Shown in pieces: positions 46,393 through 55,575 of a stretch of DNA of 64,000 nucleotides. The notes under the pieces were generated by a model. It was not told the origin of the DNA, did no database searches, and worked only from the letters and a program-made list of their open reading frames with translations. The stretch spans positions 31,422-95,421 of the forward strand of contig RECS01000105.1 in assembly GCA_007693915.1 (NCBI GenBank). Direction: 5' to 3'. The DNA comes from Saprospirales bacterium (lineage in GTDB: Bacteria > Bacteroidota > Bacteroidia > Chitinophagales > Saprospiraceae). The translations under genes and the position numbers were made by a program. Every line of letters begins with the position of its first letter. The first letter of the stretch is position 1.

Positions 46393-46587
46393 TTAAGAAT
46401 AATGATTATAAATCAAATCCATATTGAATAATGGGAAATTCTTAAATCGAATATCGATGCCTGCCCCATACATTTTGGTAGCCCCCTTGCCTGCCCCCAA
46501 TCCACTTGGTGGATTCTTCAACAAAAAAATTTGAATAAAGTATAATTTAATAAAATGGAGAAATACTTTCGAATCCGTGAGGTTGTT
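46393..46587 (-). pseudogene. Possible gene remnant, 64-codon open frame ending in an aromatic strand-like segment
   Basis: Too short for the ORF track and without a credible start. The minus-strand frame runs from just after a TAA (46588-46590) to a TAA at 46393-46395. Its second half, GAGKGATKMYGAGIDIRFKNF followed by MDLIYNHYS, reads like the last strands of a Bacteroidota outer-membrane protein. Base composition here (G/C-rich runs) differs from the surrounding AT-rich gap. It also contains a 7-bp hairpin (46499-46515). It could equally be chance. Confidence 0.3.
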
Positions 46588-46629
46588 TTAAGGTTAGCTA
46601 TGCGCCTAATGCAATTAAGTTTTTAATCA

Positions 46630-47082
46630 TTACAGATAAAGATCCATATCTCCAAAGGGTTCGGGATGCTTTTCCATGAATTCTTCCAAGTACTTTTTCT
46701 TGAGTAAGAAGTATATTTTCTTGCCAAAATTTCCCTTTTCTTTTAGAACGATAAATCCGAGTTTGTAGAGGTAATAATTTTCATAACCAATGGATTCAAC
46801 TGAATCGAAACTATACCTAAAGGTCTTGATGTAGTTGGTAACAAAGATTCCTTCCTCACTCAGTTCAACCCTTTTTAGCTGAAAAATAGTTAAATAAATA
46901 ATCATTAAGGTAGATAGGTAGAAAAGAAGATTGGAGTATTTGAGTAAATCAGACTGAAAAAGCTGAATAGTGGAATCATCAGCTATGAACATTAATAATG
47001 AGAATAAGCCATAAAAGGTGGTCCAAAAAATCGGGATAAAGATCCTAAATAATAAAGTGAGGTTACTTGAAATTCTAAACAT
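46630..47082 (-). CDS. Small two-helix membrane protein, PH-like
   Basis: 150 residues: two hydrophobic helices (about 8-32 and 48-66), then a soluble domain with VELSEEGIFVTNYIKTFRYSFDSVESIGY, a pattern seen in bacterial PH-like domains. No catalytic motif. The start overlaps the tatC stop by one base (TAATG on the minus strand), so the two are translationally coupled. A role linked to Tat export is conceivable but unsupported. Confidence 0.65.
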   Translation of the reverse strand: MFRISSNLTLLFRIFIPIFWTTFYGLFSLLMFIADDSTIQLFQSDLLKYSNLLFYLSTLMIIYLTIFQLKRVELSEEGIFVTNYIKTFRYSFDSVESIGYENYYLYKLGFIVLKEKGNFGKKIYFLLKKKYLEEFMEKHPEPFGDMDLYL

Positions 47083-47897
47083 TATTTATTCATATTTTTT
47101 TTCTCAATACGAGCTGCGATTACAATGCTGACTTCATAAAGAAAATAAAGTGGTATAGTAATTAAAAGTTGAGTGATGACATCAGGGGGAGTTATAATTG
47201 AAGCCATAATTAGTATAATGACAAAGGCGTGCTTGCGATAGGTGCGCATAAATTGAGGTCCAATAAGGCCAATATTTGCAAGGAAATAGACAAGTACCGG
47301 TAATTGGAAAACGATCCCGGTAGGTAGAGTAAACATGGTCATGTAATTGACATAAGAGTGTAGAGTAGGTGCACTGGTTGCCCCAACATCATAGGAGGCT
47401 AAAAAGGTTATTGCAAAGGGTGAAAGCACATAGTAGCCAAATAAAACTCCCATAAAAAAGAGGAACGAACAGACAAAGACGAAGCCCCTTGCCGCTTTTC
47501 TCTCTTTATCATAAAGTCCCGGTTTGATAAATTTCCATACTTCAAAAAAGACATACGGAATAGCAATTACCAGACCCAACCAAAAGGATACTTTTAAGTG
47601 GACAATAAACTGTTCACCTAAATCTCTGGTCAAAAGCTGGAACTCAGGCGGTGCGAAACACAATCGTTCTGAAACGGCGCATATCACTTTATAGGTTAAA
47701 AAATCACTGCTTCTAGGCCCCATTATTACCGTATTGAAGACAAAGTCTTTAGCGAGAAATACAATAATAGCAAAAATGCCAATACCCACTAAGGAACGTA
47801 TGATATGCCACCTCAATGATTCAAGGTGTTCAAGGAATGTCATCTTATTGGGATCCCTTTTATCCAAAGCATCCACATCTATCTGATCAAGTGGCAT
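47082..47897 (-). CDS. tatC: Sec-independent (Tat) translocase subunit TatC
   Basis: 271 residues with six membrane helices. The N-terminal MTFLEHLESLRWHIIRS is the conserved TatC entry with the Glu of the twin-arginine receptor site. FWLGLVIAIPYVFFEVWKFIKPGLY is the signature helix-2 region. The first periplasmic loop is long and contains two cysteines (CAVSERLCF), commonly seen in this phylum. tatA/B are not adjacent. It is followed by the small membrane protein with a one-base overlap. Confidence 0.95.
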   Translation of the reverse strand: MPLDQIDVDALDKRDPNKMTFLEHLESLRWHIIRSLVGIGIFAIIVFLAKDFVFNTVIMGPRSSDFLTYKVICAVSERLCFAPPEFQLLTRDLGEQFIVHLKVSFWLGLVIAIPYVFFEVWKFIKPGLYDKERKAARGFVFVCSFLFFMGVLFGYYVLSPFAITFLASYDVGATSAPTLHSYVNYMTMFTLPTGIVFQLPVLVYFLANIGLIGPQFMRTYRKHAFVIILIMASIITPPDVITQLLITIPLYFLYEVSIVIAARIEKKNMNK

Positions 47898-47927
47898 TTT
47901 AACCGCTATATTTAGGTTTTAAGTACG

Positions 47928-47935
47928 CAAATATA
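47928..47935 (-). promoter_or_regulatory. -7 element of tatC
   Basis: Minus-strand TATATTTG (TAnnTTTG), 30 bases before the tatC ATG. The rest of the 295-base gap up to gdhA shows nothing else. Confidence 0.5.
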
Positions 47936-48192
47936 CTGCTTTCGATCATGGTAATAAGCTGAGATAGGTTATTATTTCTTTGCATTTAGGCAGCGGCACC
48001 TTTGATTGTTGTATTAAAAAATTGCAGAAATACTTGAGTTTCGATGCGTCCGTTAGCTAAAAATTGATATAGCGAGCATTATCTATTCTTTTTTGTCTTA
48101 GTTCGGGGAAAGAATGTACTCCTTAGAAAACATCAGTAGACCTACGAGTAAAATTGGTCAGTAATAAAGACTCACAAAATGATGAAAAACTA

Positions 48193-49545
48193 CTATTGTA
48201 CTCCTTGATTTCTCATTGCATTATAAAGCCTTACAAATCCACCGATATCAGCACCTTTAAGATAGTTGGGGTGTTTGCCGACTTTGCCGCCGTATTTAAC
48301 ACATTGATCGTGAATGGTATGCATGGTCTCTTTTAGCCGTTTTTCTAACTTTTCAATTGTCCAACGATAGCCTGTAGAGTTTTGTGCCATCTCAAAGGCT
48401 GAAACAGAGACTCCACCGGCATTAGAAGCTTTACCCGGAGCATAAAGGATATTGATCTTATGAAAAACCTTTACCGCATCATGAGTACAGGGCATATTTG
48501 CTCCTTCTACTACGGCAATGCATCCATTTTCTTTTAAATTTTCAGCGTCATGTTTTTCTAATTCATTTTGTGTAGCACAAGGTAAGGCAATATCACAAGG
48601 GTAATTCCATGGTTTTTTATCCTCCGAAAATTCAAGATTATACTTTTCTGCTAATTCAGAAATTCTACCCCTTTTTTCAAATTTCAGTTTCATGGTAAAG
48701 TCTAACATCTCTGATGATATTCCGTTTTTTGCATATACAACACCACTACTATCTGACAGAGTCTGTACTTTCAATCCCATATCCAATGCTTTTTCACAAG
48801 CATACAAAGCGACATTTCCGGATCCTGAAATATTTACTGTCTTACCATTAAGTTTTAAGTTGTTATAATTAAACATCTCAGCTAAAAAATATAGGCATCC
48901 ATATGCTGTTGATTGTGGTCTTAATTTACTTCCACCAGAGAAATAGTTTTTCCCCGTATAATCACCTCCAAATGAGTCCTTAAGTTTATTTGTATAGCCA
49001 AAAATGTAACCAATTTCTCTTTCCCCTACACCTATATCGCCTGCGGGTACATCTTCATTTTTTCCTGTAAATGTATAAAAACTTGCTGCAAACGCCTGAC
49101 AGAATCGCATAACGTCCTGTTCGTTATAATCTGCCGGATTAAAATCAGCTCCACCTTTTGCTGCACCTAATTGCAAGCCGGTCAAACTGTTCTTTAAAGA
49201 CTGTTCAAAAGCTAAGAATTTAAGTATGTCAAGATTTACACTGGGGTGAAAGCGAAGACCACCTTTGTAGGGTCCAAGAGCATTGGTAAATTGAACCCTA
49301 TAACCTCTATTTAACTCCTCTTTTCCCTTCTCATTTAACCAGCTGATTCTGAATTGAATAATTCGATTTGGCTCAAATAATCTTTTGATGATGCCAAGAT
49401 TTTGATACTCTTTGTTTTTAGTAACAAAAGGCTGTATTTGATTTAAAAAAGAATCAACGACCCCGGAAAATATTTCCTGTTCGGGTTGATGTGATATTAT
49501 AGACCTCTTGATTTTATTTAGCTCTCGATTAATTGAATTTTCCAT
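48193..49545 (-). CDS. gdhA: Glutamate dehydrogenase (NADP-type, hexameric class I)
   Basis: 450 residues, typical of the small hexameric enzyme. The substrate-binding lysines lie in GPYKGGLRFHPSVN and LQLGAAKGGADFNP. The cofactor loop is NISGSGNVALYA. The length and VPAGDIGVGEREIGY favour the NADP-linked biosynthetic class, but cofactor choice is not certain. It converts 2-oxoglutarate and ammonia to glutamate or the reverse, handling nitrogen freed by amino-acid catabolism. It is transcribed alone. Confidence 0.94.
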   Translation of the reverse strand: MENSINRELNKIKRSIISHQPEQEIFSGVVDSFLNQIQPFVTKNKEYQNLGIIKRLFEPNRIIQFRISWLNEKGKEELNRGYRVQFTNALGPYKGGLRFHPSVNLDILKFLAFEQSLKNSLTGLQLGAAKGGADFNPADYNEQDVMRFCQAFAASFYTFTGKNEDVPAGDIGVGEREIGYIFGYTNKLKDSFGGDYTGKNYFSGGSKLRPQSTAYGCLYFLAEMFNYNNLKLNGKTVNISGSGNVALYACEKALDMGLKVQTLSDSSGVVYAKNGISSEMLDFTMKLKFEKRGRISELAEKYNLEFSEDKKPWNYPCDIALPCATQNELEKHDAENLKENGCIAVVEGANMPCTHDAVKVFHKINILYAPGKASNAGGVSVSAFEMAQNSTGYRWTIEKLEKRLKETMHTIHDQCVKYGGKVGKHPNYLKGADIGGFVRLYNAMRNQGVQ

Positions 49546-49568
49546 TCTTTTGAATTTAAATGGAAAAC

Positions 49569-49589
49569 TGCCTTAAAATGTTTTAGGCA
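49569..49589 (-). promoter_or_regulatory. Near-palindrome upstream of gdhA, possible operator
   Basis: TGCCTTAAAATGTTTTAGGCA is a 21-base imperfect palindrome 24 bases before the gdhA start. There is no T tract, so it is not a terminator. Regulator unknown. Confidence 0.3.
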
Positions 49590-49640
49590 TTGATATTCTC
49601 GACCAGGCTTAGGCTTTCAGGAATGAACAAAAGCATTTTT

Positions 49641-50615
49641 TTAAGAGGTTATAAAAAATAGAATACCAAGCCCAAAAAACAAGATTTGAACAATGAATAT
49701 GATACTACCTGAATATATTGCTTTACCACTTATTCGAATTAAACTTTTGAGATTAATTTTTAATCCGATTGCTGCCATCGCAAAATTAAGCATGATTTCT
49801 CCAAAAGAGGCAAGTGGGGAAGTAATGGAGACTGGTACCCAGTTGATTTGAGAAATTATCACTGCTAAACCAAAGAATAAAATAAATATTGGGAATTTAG
49901 TTTTTGTTGACGCATTTTCTTTTTTAAACAAAAAATAAACTACAAGCAGAAAGGGAAAAAGAAATGCTATTCTTGCCATTTTTACCACCACCGCTAATTG
50001 GCCTATATCATCCCCCATAGCATAAGCTGCTCCTACAACATGTCCCATGGACTGTAAAATACCCCCAAGCAGGATGCCTATTTCTCTAGCTTCCCATCCT
50101 AAAGCAGAACCCATAAGAGGTAATAAAATCATTCCTACAAGACCTAATAAATTGATTACCGCTAATGATATTCCTGTCTCCTCTTCTTTTGCCTTTACTA
50201 TTGGTGCGGTTGCGCCGATTGCAGCAGAACCACAAATAGCGCTACCAGCACCCAGCAGCCAAAACAATTTGCCTTTTTCTCTAAACAAACGATTCAATAA
50301 TACTGCCGCGGCTAGTAAAACGATAAAACTCATCGTCACTATTATTGCTGTTTCTGCACCTAACATTTTTACTCTGGAGAGTTCTAATCCAAATCCCAGA
50401 AAAATGATAGCTGTCTCCAGTACGTACTTTTCGGTAAAAATTACACCTGGAAGAAAACCCTTAAAATTCTCAATAAATTGACGGATAATCAAGCCTGCTG
50501 CTAAAGCAATCAATGCAGTGCCAATTCCAGGGAGAAAAGGTGTACTGAGGTATGCGCCAAGGGTGATGGCAGCAATCAATAAAAAACCTGCAGATAGATA
50601 AGAGTACTTCTTCAC
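49641..50615 (-). CDS. YeiH/UPF0324 family putative sulfate exporter (GTG start)
   Basis: 324 residues with about ten membrane helices. LSAGFLLIAAITLGAYLS, a Gly-rich region GAGSAICGSAAIGATAPI, and GGILQSMGHVVGAAYAMGD match the YeiH family, some members of which are linked to taurine or sulfonate-derived sulfate or sulfite efflux. Transport cargo here is unproven. The start is GTG: an in-frame TAA directly precedes it. A TACTTTTG -7 element lies 17 bases upstream. It is separated from lpdA by a terminator. Confidence 0.88.
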   Translation of the reverse strand: MKKYSYLSAGFLLIAAITLGAYLSTPFLPGIGTALIALAAGLIIRQFIENFKGFLPGVIFTEKYVLETAIIFLGFGLELSRVKMLGAETAIIVTMSFIVLLAAAVLLNRLFREKGKLFWLLGAGSAICGSAAIGATAPIVKAKEEETGISLAVINLLGLVGMILLPLMGSALGWEAREIGILLGGILQSMGHVVGAAYAMGDDIGQLAVVVKMARIAFLFPFLLVVYFLFKKENASTKTKFPIFILFFGLAVIISQINWVPVSITSPLASFGEIMLNFAMAAIGLKINLKSLIRISGKAIYSGSIIFIVQILFFGLGILFFITS

Positions 50616-50632
50616 TTAAAATGATTAGACCA

Positions 50633-50640
50633 CAAAAGTA
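50633..50640 (-). promoter_or_regulatory. -7 element of the YeiH-family gene
   Basis: Minus-strand TACTTTTG (TAnnTTTG), 17 bases before the GTG start. Confidence 0.45.
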
Positions 50641-50680
50641 AATTAAATATCCGCCTATGTTTGTGACAATTGTTACATAA

Positions 50681-50711
50681 AAAAAGCCGGAGGTTTAGTC
50701 CGGCTTTTTTC
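50681..50711 (-). terminator. Terminator downstream of lpdA
   Basis: AAAAAGCCGGA and TCCGGCTTTTTT form an 11- to 12-bp stem with a 7-base loop, with A and T tracts on both sides. It lies just after the lpdA stop. Confidence 0.88.
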
Positions 50712-50728
50712 TTAACTATTAACACATT

Positions 50729-52126
50729 TTACAAATGAATTACCTCATCATAAGCTGCTGCAGCAGCTTCCATAATAGCCTCACTCATCGTGGGATGAGG
50801 ATGAATCGTTTTGATTATTTCGTGACCTGTAGTTTCAAGTTTTTTGACAGCTACCAATTCAGCCACCATTTCAGTTACGTTATACCCAATCATATGACCT
50901 CCCAATAATTCGCCGTATTTATCATCAAAAATCAGCTTTACAAAACCTTCTTTAGCTCCAGCTGCGCTAGCTTTACCGGAGGCTGAAAATGGAAACTTAC
51001 CAATTTTTAATTCATATCCCGCTTCTTTCGCCTGAGCCTCCGTCAAACCTACAGAGGCAACTTCAGGATGGCAATAAGTACATGATGGGATGTTGTTGTA
51101 ATCAATTGGTTCAACTTTCAGTCCTGCAATTTTCTCTACACATAGAATACCTTCTGCACTGGCAACGTGTGCTAATGCAGGTCCAGGAATAATGTCTCCG
51201 ATTGCATATATACCAGGTACATTTGTTTGGTAGTATTCATCAACTTTCACGTAACCTTTGTCTGTCTTTATTCCCAGAGTTTCTAATCCGACATTTTCAG
51301 TATTGGGGGAGATTCCTGCAGCCGATAAAACTACATCACATTCTAATTTGGTTACTTTACCGGACTTGTTGTTCTTTACCTCAAGTTCACATTTGCCATT
51401 ATTTACTACTACCTTTTCAACTGCACTGTTGGCAAGAACTTCCATGCCTTTTTTCTTAAAAGCCTTTGTCAGTTCTTTGGAAACATCAATATCTTCTCTC
51501 GGAACCAAACCTTGTTCCATATATTCAACTATGGTGACTTTAGTGCCGATAGAATTATAGAAATATGCAAATTCAGAACCTATAGCACCGGCTCCAACTA
51601 CAACCATTGATTTAGGTTGTTTCTCTAAAGACATGGCTTTTCTATATTCTATGATGTTTTTTCCATCAATAGGGATATTGGGAAGTTCTCTTGCCCTTGC
51701 ACCTGTAGCAACAATGATGTTTTTAGCAGAATAAGTTTTGGAGTTACCTTTTTCATCAGTTACCTCTACTTTTTTGCCTCTCACTAATTTTCCATGTCCA
51801 TCGAGAACAGTAATTTTATTTTTTCTAAACAAAAATTGAATACCTTTACTCATGCCATTTGCAACTCCTCGGCTTCTGCTGATCATTTCCGGAAAATTTG
51901 CTTTGGCTTCAGAAATACTGATCCCATAGTCAGACGCGTGATTAATGTATTCGAAAACCTGTGCACTTTTTAATAGGGCTTTGGTAGGTATACACCCCCA
52001 ATTCAAACATATCCCTCCGAGAGATTCTCTTTCAACTACTGCTGTTTTCATTCCTAATTGGGACGCTCTGATTGCAGCGACATATCCACCGGGTCCACTT
52101 CCTATAACTATTAAATCAAAATCCAT
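50729..52126 (-). CDS. lpdA: Dihydrolipoyl dehydrogenase (E3)
   Basis: 465 residues. The FAD loop is VIGSGPGGYVAAI, the redox disulfide is Cys40/Cys45 in GGICLNWGCIPTK, the NAD loop is VVGAGAIGSEFA and the C-terminal catalytic pair is in HPHPTMSEA. It reoxidises lipoyl domains of 2-oxo acid dehydrogenases and glycine cleavage. The E1 fusion at 13.9 kb is a possible client, but the genes are far apart and no E2 is in the window. It is a single gene with a TATCTTTG -7 element and a strong terminator. Confidence 0.96.
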   Translation of the reverse strand: MDFDLIVIGSGPGGYVAAIRASQLGMKTAVVERESLGGICLNWGCIPTKALLKSAQVFEYINHASDYGISISEAKANFPEMISRSRGVANGMSKGIQFLFRKNKITVLDGHGKLVRGKKVEVTDEKGNSKTYSAKNIIVATGARARELPNIPIDGKNIIEYRKAMSLEKQPKSMVVVGAGAIGSEFAYFYNSIGTKVTIVEYMEQGLVPREDIDVSKELTKAFKKKGMEVLANSAVEKVVVNNGKCELEVKNNKSGKVTKLECDVVLSAAGISPNTENVGLETLGIKTDKGYVKVDEYYQTNVPGIYAIGDIIPGPALAHVASAEGILCVEKIAGLKVEPIDYNNIPSCTYCHPEVASVGLTEAQAKEAGYELKIGKFPFSASGKASAAGAKEGFVKLIFDDKYGELLGGHMIGYNVTEMVAELVAVKKLETTGHEIIKTIHPHPTMSEAIMEAAAAAYDEVIHL

Positions 52127-52152
52127 CTGTAATTTTTTTAGTAAAAACAGCG

Positions 52153-52160
52153 CAAAGATA
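52153..52160 (-). promoter_or_regulatory. -7 element of lpdA
   Basis: Minus-strand TATCTTTG (perfect TAnnTTTG), 26 bases before the lpdA ATG. Confidence 0.55.
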
Positions 52161-52296
52161 AGGTATTTATCATATTAAACCTGAAGGGAAAATTAATTTC
52201 AATATACAAATCCCGGAATTTACATTGATTTGATTCAAATGTAGGTTGGATAAATAATTTCAATTCAAAAAGAATTTAATAGTCGAACTCAATTCC

Positions 52297-52836
52297 TTAT
52301 TTAAAAACTAAACCGTCAAATTTTTTTTCAAACTGCTTCCAAGGGGTTTGGAGGTAATGTCCTCCGGCAATATAAAAAATTATGGGCGCAAATTGCTCCG
52401 GCCCTATGAAACCTGCAATGGGTTGAATGATGTTTAAGTCTTCATCCAAAAAAACAATTGTAGGGAAACTAAGCCTTCCTAATCGTTCCGATAATTTAAT
52501 TGCAAATTCGTGATGTCCGCGGTTTCCTTTTTGTATAAAACTGTATTTTTCATTTCGAAAGTGAATGTCGTTCCGTGATTCAGCATTGAATTTAACAGCA
52601 TAGAAATTTTCATTTATATACCGCGCTATGGATTCATCTCCAAAAGTTGACTCATCCATCCTTTTGCACCAACCGCACCAGTCTGTGTACATATCTATTA
52701 TGATTTTCTTTGGTACTCTTTCATGAGCAGCAATAGCTTCCTCAAAGGACATCCAATTAACTTTTTCTTGGGCGGAAATAAAAGTAGTAGATAATAACAG
52801 AAAGTTTACTAAAAAAAAACAACTAATGGCGTTCAT
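52297..52836 (-). CDS. Exported thioredoxin-like protein (thioredoxin_7 type)
   Basis: 179 residues. Signal peptide (SCFFLVNFLLLSTTFISAQ), then DMYTDWCGWCKRMDEST with the redox pair Cys54/Cys57, the DUF255/thioredoxin_7 signature with an unusual central GW. SFPTIVFLDED contains the cis-proline. It is likely a periplasmic disulfide reductase or isomerase. It is the second exported thioredoxin-like protein in the window after the TlpA type. Partners unknown. Confidence 0.87.
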   Translation of the reverse strand: MNAISCFFLVNFLLLSTTFISAQEKVNWMSFEEAIAAHERVPKKIIIDMYTDWCGWCKRMDESTFGDESIARYINENFYAVKFNAESRNDIHFRNEKYSFIQKGNRGHHEFAIKLSERLGRLSFPTIVFLDEDLNIIQPIAGFIGPEQFAPIIFYIAGGHYLQTPWKQFEKKFDGLVFK

Positions 52837-53212
52837 GTGTCAAGATAGTGATTATACGTTTCATTTTCAAGTGCAAATATCTTGGTTTTTTGGGATTGTA
52901 AAAATTCTTTATTACAACCTTAACTTTTAGGGATTCCTTAGGAGTGGATTTGCTTTACTATTGATAATCATGCATGATACATAACACTTTAAATCCAAAT
53001 CTTTGATTTCGGAAAAAACCTCACAAACTTTACTTCTTCTTGCAGTTAAAACAAAAAAAGGACAAGATGAAAGGGGAAATAATAGTGTAAGATTCTTCCA
53101 AGTATAACACGGGTATTAAATACGACTGAATTGTTGTCAAAAAATCAATCTATTTTTAACCTCCGGAAAGGTTACAGTAGGTAAAAAAATATAAAAACTT
53201 ACTGAATTACTT
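52837..53212. other. Intergenic stretch of 376 bases without a recognised gene
   Basis: AT-rich gap between hppD and the exported thioredoxin gene. A 6-bp stem (TAACCT / AGGTTA, 53157-53174) is present, but its flanking bases do not form a T tract on the strand that would need it. No ORF or repeat copy is seen. Confidence 0.45.
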
Positions 53213-54337
53213 CTACAAAGTTCCCCTTAATTCTTGTTCTCTTTCAATGGCTTCAAATAGCGCTTTGAAATTACCTTTACCAAAAGATCTTGCACCTTTA
53301 CGCTGGATGATTTCATAAAACAGAGTAGGGCGATCCTGAACCGGTTTAGTGAAAATTTGTAATAAATAACCTTCGTCATCTCGGTCCACCAAAATATTTT
53401 GAGATTTTAAATCCTCTATTGATTCATCAATTTCTCCAACCCTGTCGAGTAAATCATCATAGTAATTTTCCGGTACGTACAAAAAATCTACTCCGTTAGC
53501 ACGCAATTTACCTACTGTATCTATGATGTCATCAGTTTCTACTGCAATGTGTTGTACGCCTGCGGTCTTGTAGAAGTCGAGATATTCTTCGATTTGAGAT
53601 TTCTTTAAGCCTTGAGCCGGCTCATTAATCGGAAATTTAATGTATCCATTTCCATTTGACACCACTTTACTCATTAGTGCCGTATATTTTGTGGAAATGT
53701 CCTTATCATCAAATGTAATCAGTAGCTTAAAACCAAGAACATCCTGATAAAATTTTACCCATTTGTTCATATCGCCAAGTTCTACATTTCCGACACAGTG
53801 ATCTACATATTTTAGCCCAACCCCTTCGACTTTTCTCAAACTTGTTTTTGCTTTAAAGCCCGGCATAAAAACTCCATTATAATTTTTTCTTTCTACAAGA
53901 GTATGGATAGTCTCTCCGTAGGTGTGTATTCCTGCAAGTACGACTTCTCCTTGATCATCTTTGATTACATATGGTTCAAAAGCTGATTTGGCACCCCTTT
54001 CAACGGCTTTATTATATGCATCTCTTGCATCATCGACCCAAAGTGCTAGTACTTTAACCCCATCACCATGCAATTGAACATGTTTGAGAATTTCGTGATC
54101 AGGTTCATAAGCCGAAGTCAACACCAATCTGATCTTTCCCTGCTGAACAACATAGCTTACGGTATCTTTTACTCCGGTCTCAGGCCCTCTGTAAGCTATC
54201 AACTCATAACCAAAAGCTGCCTGATAATACATGGCAGCCTGTTTGGCGTTTCCTACATAAAATTCAATATAATCAGTCCCATTAATAGGAAAGGTATCTT
54301 TTGCCGTTCTGGCTGATGTTTTGGTTAATGTTTCCAT
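53213..54337 (-). CDS. hppD: 4-Hydroxyphenylpyruvate dioxygenase
   Basis: 374 residues from the ATG at 54337. The ORF-track TTG start would overlap the hmgA stop by 13 bases. Two vicinal oxygen chelate domains. The iron ligands are His in YVDHCVGNV, His in VQHIAVETDD and Glu in FYEIIQRKGARSFG, and the final residues include FKALFEAIEREQ. It turns 4-hydroxyphenylpyruvate into homogentisate, step two of tyrosine breakdown. It follows hmgA with a 5-base gap, so they are one operon. Fumarylacetoacetase and maleylacetoacetate isomerase are not in the window. Confidence 0.96.
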   Translation of the reverse strand: METLTKTSARTAKDTFPINGTDYIEFYVGNAKQAAMYYQAAFGYELIAYRGPETGVKDTVSYVVQQGKIRLVLTSAYEPDHEILKHVQLHGDGVKVLALWVDDARDAYNKAVERGAKSAFEPYVIKDDQGEVVLAGIHTYGETIHTLVERKNYNGVFMPGFKAKTSLRKVEGVGLKYVDHCVGNVELGDMNKWVKFYQDVLGFKLLITFDDKDISTKYTALMSKVVSNGNGYIKFPINEPAQGLKKSQIEEYLDFYKTAGVQHIAVETDDIIDTVGKLRANGVDFLYVPENYYDDLLDRVGEIDESIEDLKSQNILVDRDDEGYLLQIFTKPVQDRPTLFYEIIQRKGARSFGKGNFKALFEAIEREQELRGTL

Positions 54338-54342
54338 TTGTT

Positions 54343-55497
54343 TTATTTTATCCAACTTTTATAATAGTCTTTATCTTCAATTCCAGCAGCATGAGTAGTC
54401 ATTAAAAGCGGCCTGAAGGTATCAATCATGACTGCCAGCTCTTTTGTTTCTTTTTTACCTATGCTTTTTTCCACAGTACCGGGATGTGGTCCATGCGGAA
54501 TTCCACCTGGGTGAAGTGTAATCATTCCCTTCTCTACATGATCTCTGCTCATGAAATCCCCATCTACATAATACAATACCTCATCACTATCAATATTAGA
54601 ATGGTTATATGGTGCAGGTACAGCTAACGGATGGTAGTCATACAACCTTGGGACGAAGGAACAAATTACATAATTCCGTGCTTCAAATGTCTGATGTACA
54701 GGTGGTGGTTGATGTATCCTACCGGTTATTGGCTCAAAATCATGAATAGAAAATATATATGGATAAACATATCCATCCCAACCAATTACCCCAAAAGGGT
54801 GATTTTGATAGTGATAAGGATACATTTTATCCTCTTTTTTAATGTATAGTAGAAACTCACCTTTTTCTTCATGAGTTTCTAGTTCATCAGGTTTGATGAT
54901 GTCTCTTTCGCAAAATGGAGAGTGCTCCAATAATTGACCAAATTGGTTTCGGTATCTTTTTGGCGTGACTACGGGACTGTAGGATTCTATAATTAGTAAG
55001 CGATTATCGGGTGTGTCAAATTCAATCTTATAAATAGTACCTCTAGGAACTACCACATAATCACCATATTTGAATTTTAGGTTTCCGTATTGAGTTCTCA
55101 ATTTTCCACTGCCCTCGTGGATAAAAATAACTTCGTCTGCATCTGCATTTTTAAAGAAATACTTATCATTTCCTTTTCGCGGTGCGGCGAGGATTATTTT
55201 ACAATCGTTATTTAGCAAGACAGCTTTTCGACTTTGTAAATAGTCGTCAGCAGGTGCAATTTGATACCCCATCAAACAACGGTGCTTTAATTGCCGGTCG
55301 TGAACTGTTTCAGGTCTCACATCCTTTGGATCACCCACCTGAATTATTTGTGTCGGTGCATGTGTGTGATACAAATTCGAGTAATTATGACTAAAACCCT
55401 CTGTTGAAAACAATTCTTCATGATAAAGTGAGCCATCTGTTTTCCTAAACTGAGTATGGCGTTTTCGCGGAAATTCTCCTAATTTATGATAATGCAT
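54343..55497 (-). CDS. hmgA: Homogentisate 1,2-dioxygenase
   Basis: 384 residues from the ATG at 55497 (MHYHKLGEFPRKRHTQFRK), the usual start of this family in Bacteroidota. The longer track start crosses the promoter. Cupin-fold iron site: His in HPGGIPHGPHPG and Glu of the same helix region. Other family marks are NHPFGVIGWDGYVYP and SFVPRLYDYHP. It opens the homogentisate ring to maleylacetoacetate. It is the first gene of the hmgA-hppD operon, behind a good promoter. Confidence 0.95.
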   Translation of the reverse strand: MHYHKLGEFPRKRHTQFRKTDGSLYHEELFSTEGFSHNYSNLYHTHAPTQIIQVGDPKDVRPETVHDRQLKHRCLMGYQIAPADDYLQSRKAVLLNNDCKIILAAPRKGNDKYFFKNADADEVIFIHEGSGKLRTQYGNLKFKYGDYVVVPRGTIYKIEFDTPDNRLLIIESYSPVVTPKRYRNQFGQLLEHSPFCERDIIKPDELETHEEKGEFLLYIKKEDKMYPYHYQNHPFGVIGWDGYVYPYIFSIHDFEPITGRIHQPPPVHQTFEARNYVICSFVPRLYDYHPLAVPAPYNHSNIDSDEVLYYVDGDFMSRDHVEKGMITLHPGGIPHGPHPGTVEKSIGKKETKELAVMIDTFRPLLMTTHAAGIEDKDYYKSWIK

Positions 55498-55517
55498 ATA
55501 TTGTAATTTTGAAAGCC

Positions 55518-55549
55518 CAAAATTACAACATTTAAGACCTAATTCCAAA
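55518..55549 (-). promoter_or_regulatory. Promoter of the hmgA-hppD operon
   Basis: Minus strand: TTTG (55549-55546), 20 bases, TAATTTTG (55525-55518). It lies 20 bases before the chosen hmgA ATG and downstream of the ORF-track start, so it supports the shorter protein. Confidence 0.6.
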
Positions 55550-55575
55550 GCATCGGTCTAAAGATTAAATATAAA

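Noticed and set aside
49569-49589. Near-palindrome before gdhA as a terminator
   Set aside because: It lacks a T tract and lies upstream of the gene, so it is listed only as a possible operator.
53157-53174. TAACCT/AGGTTA hairpin as a terminator of hppD
   Set aside because: The minus-strand continuation is A-rich, not T-rich, so it does not have the form of a rho-independent terminator.
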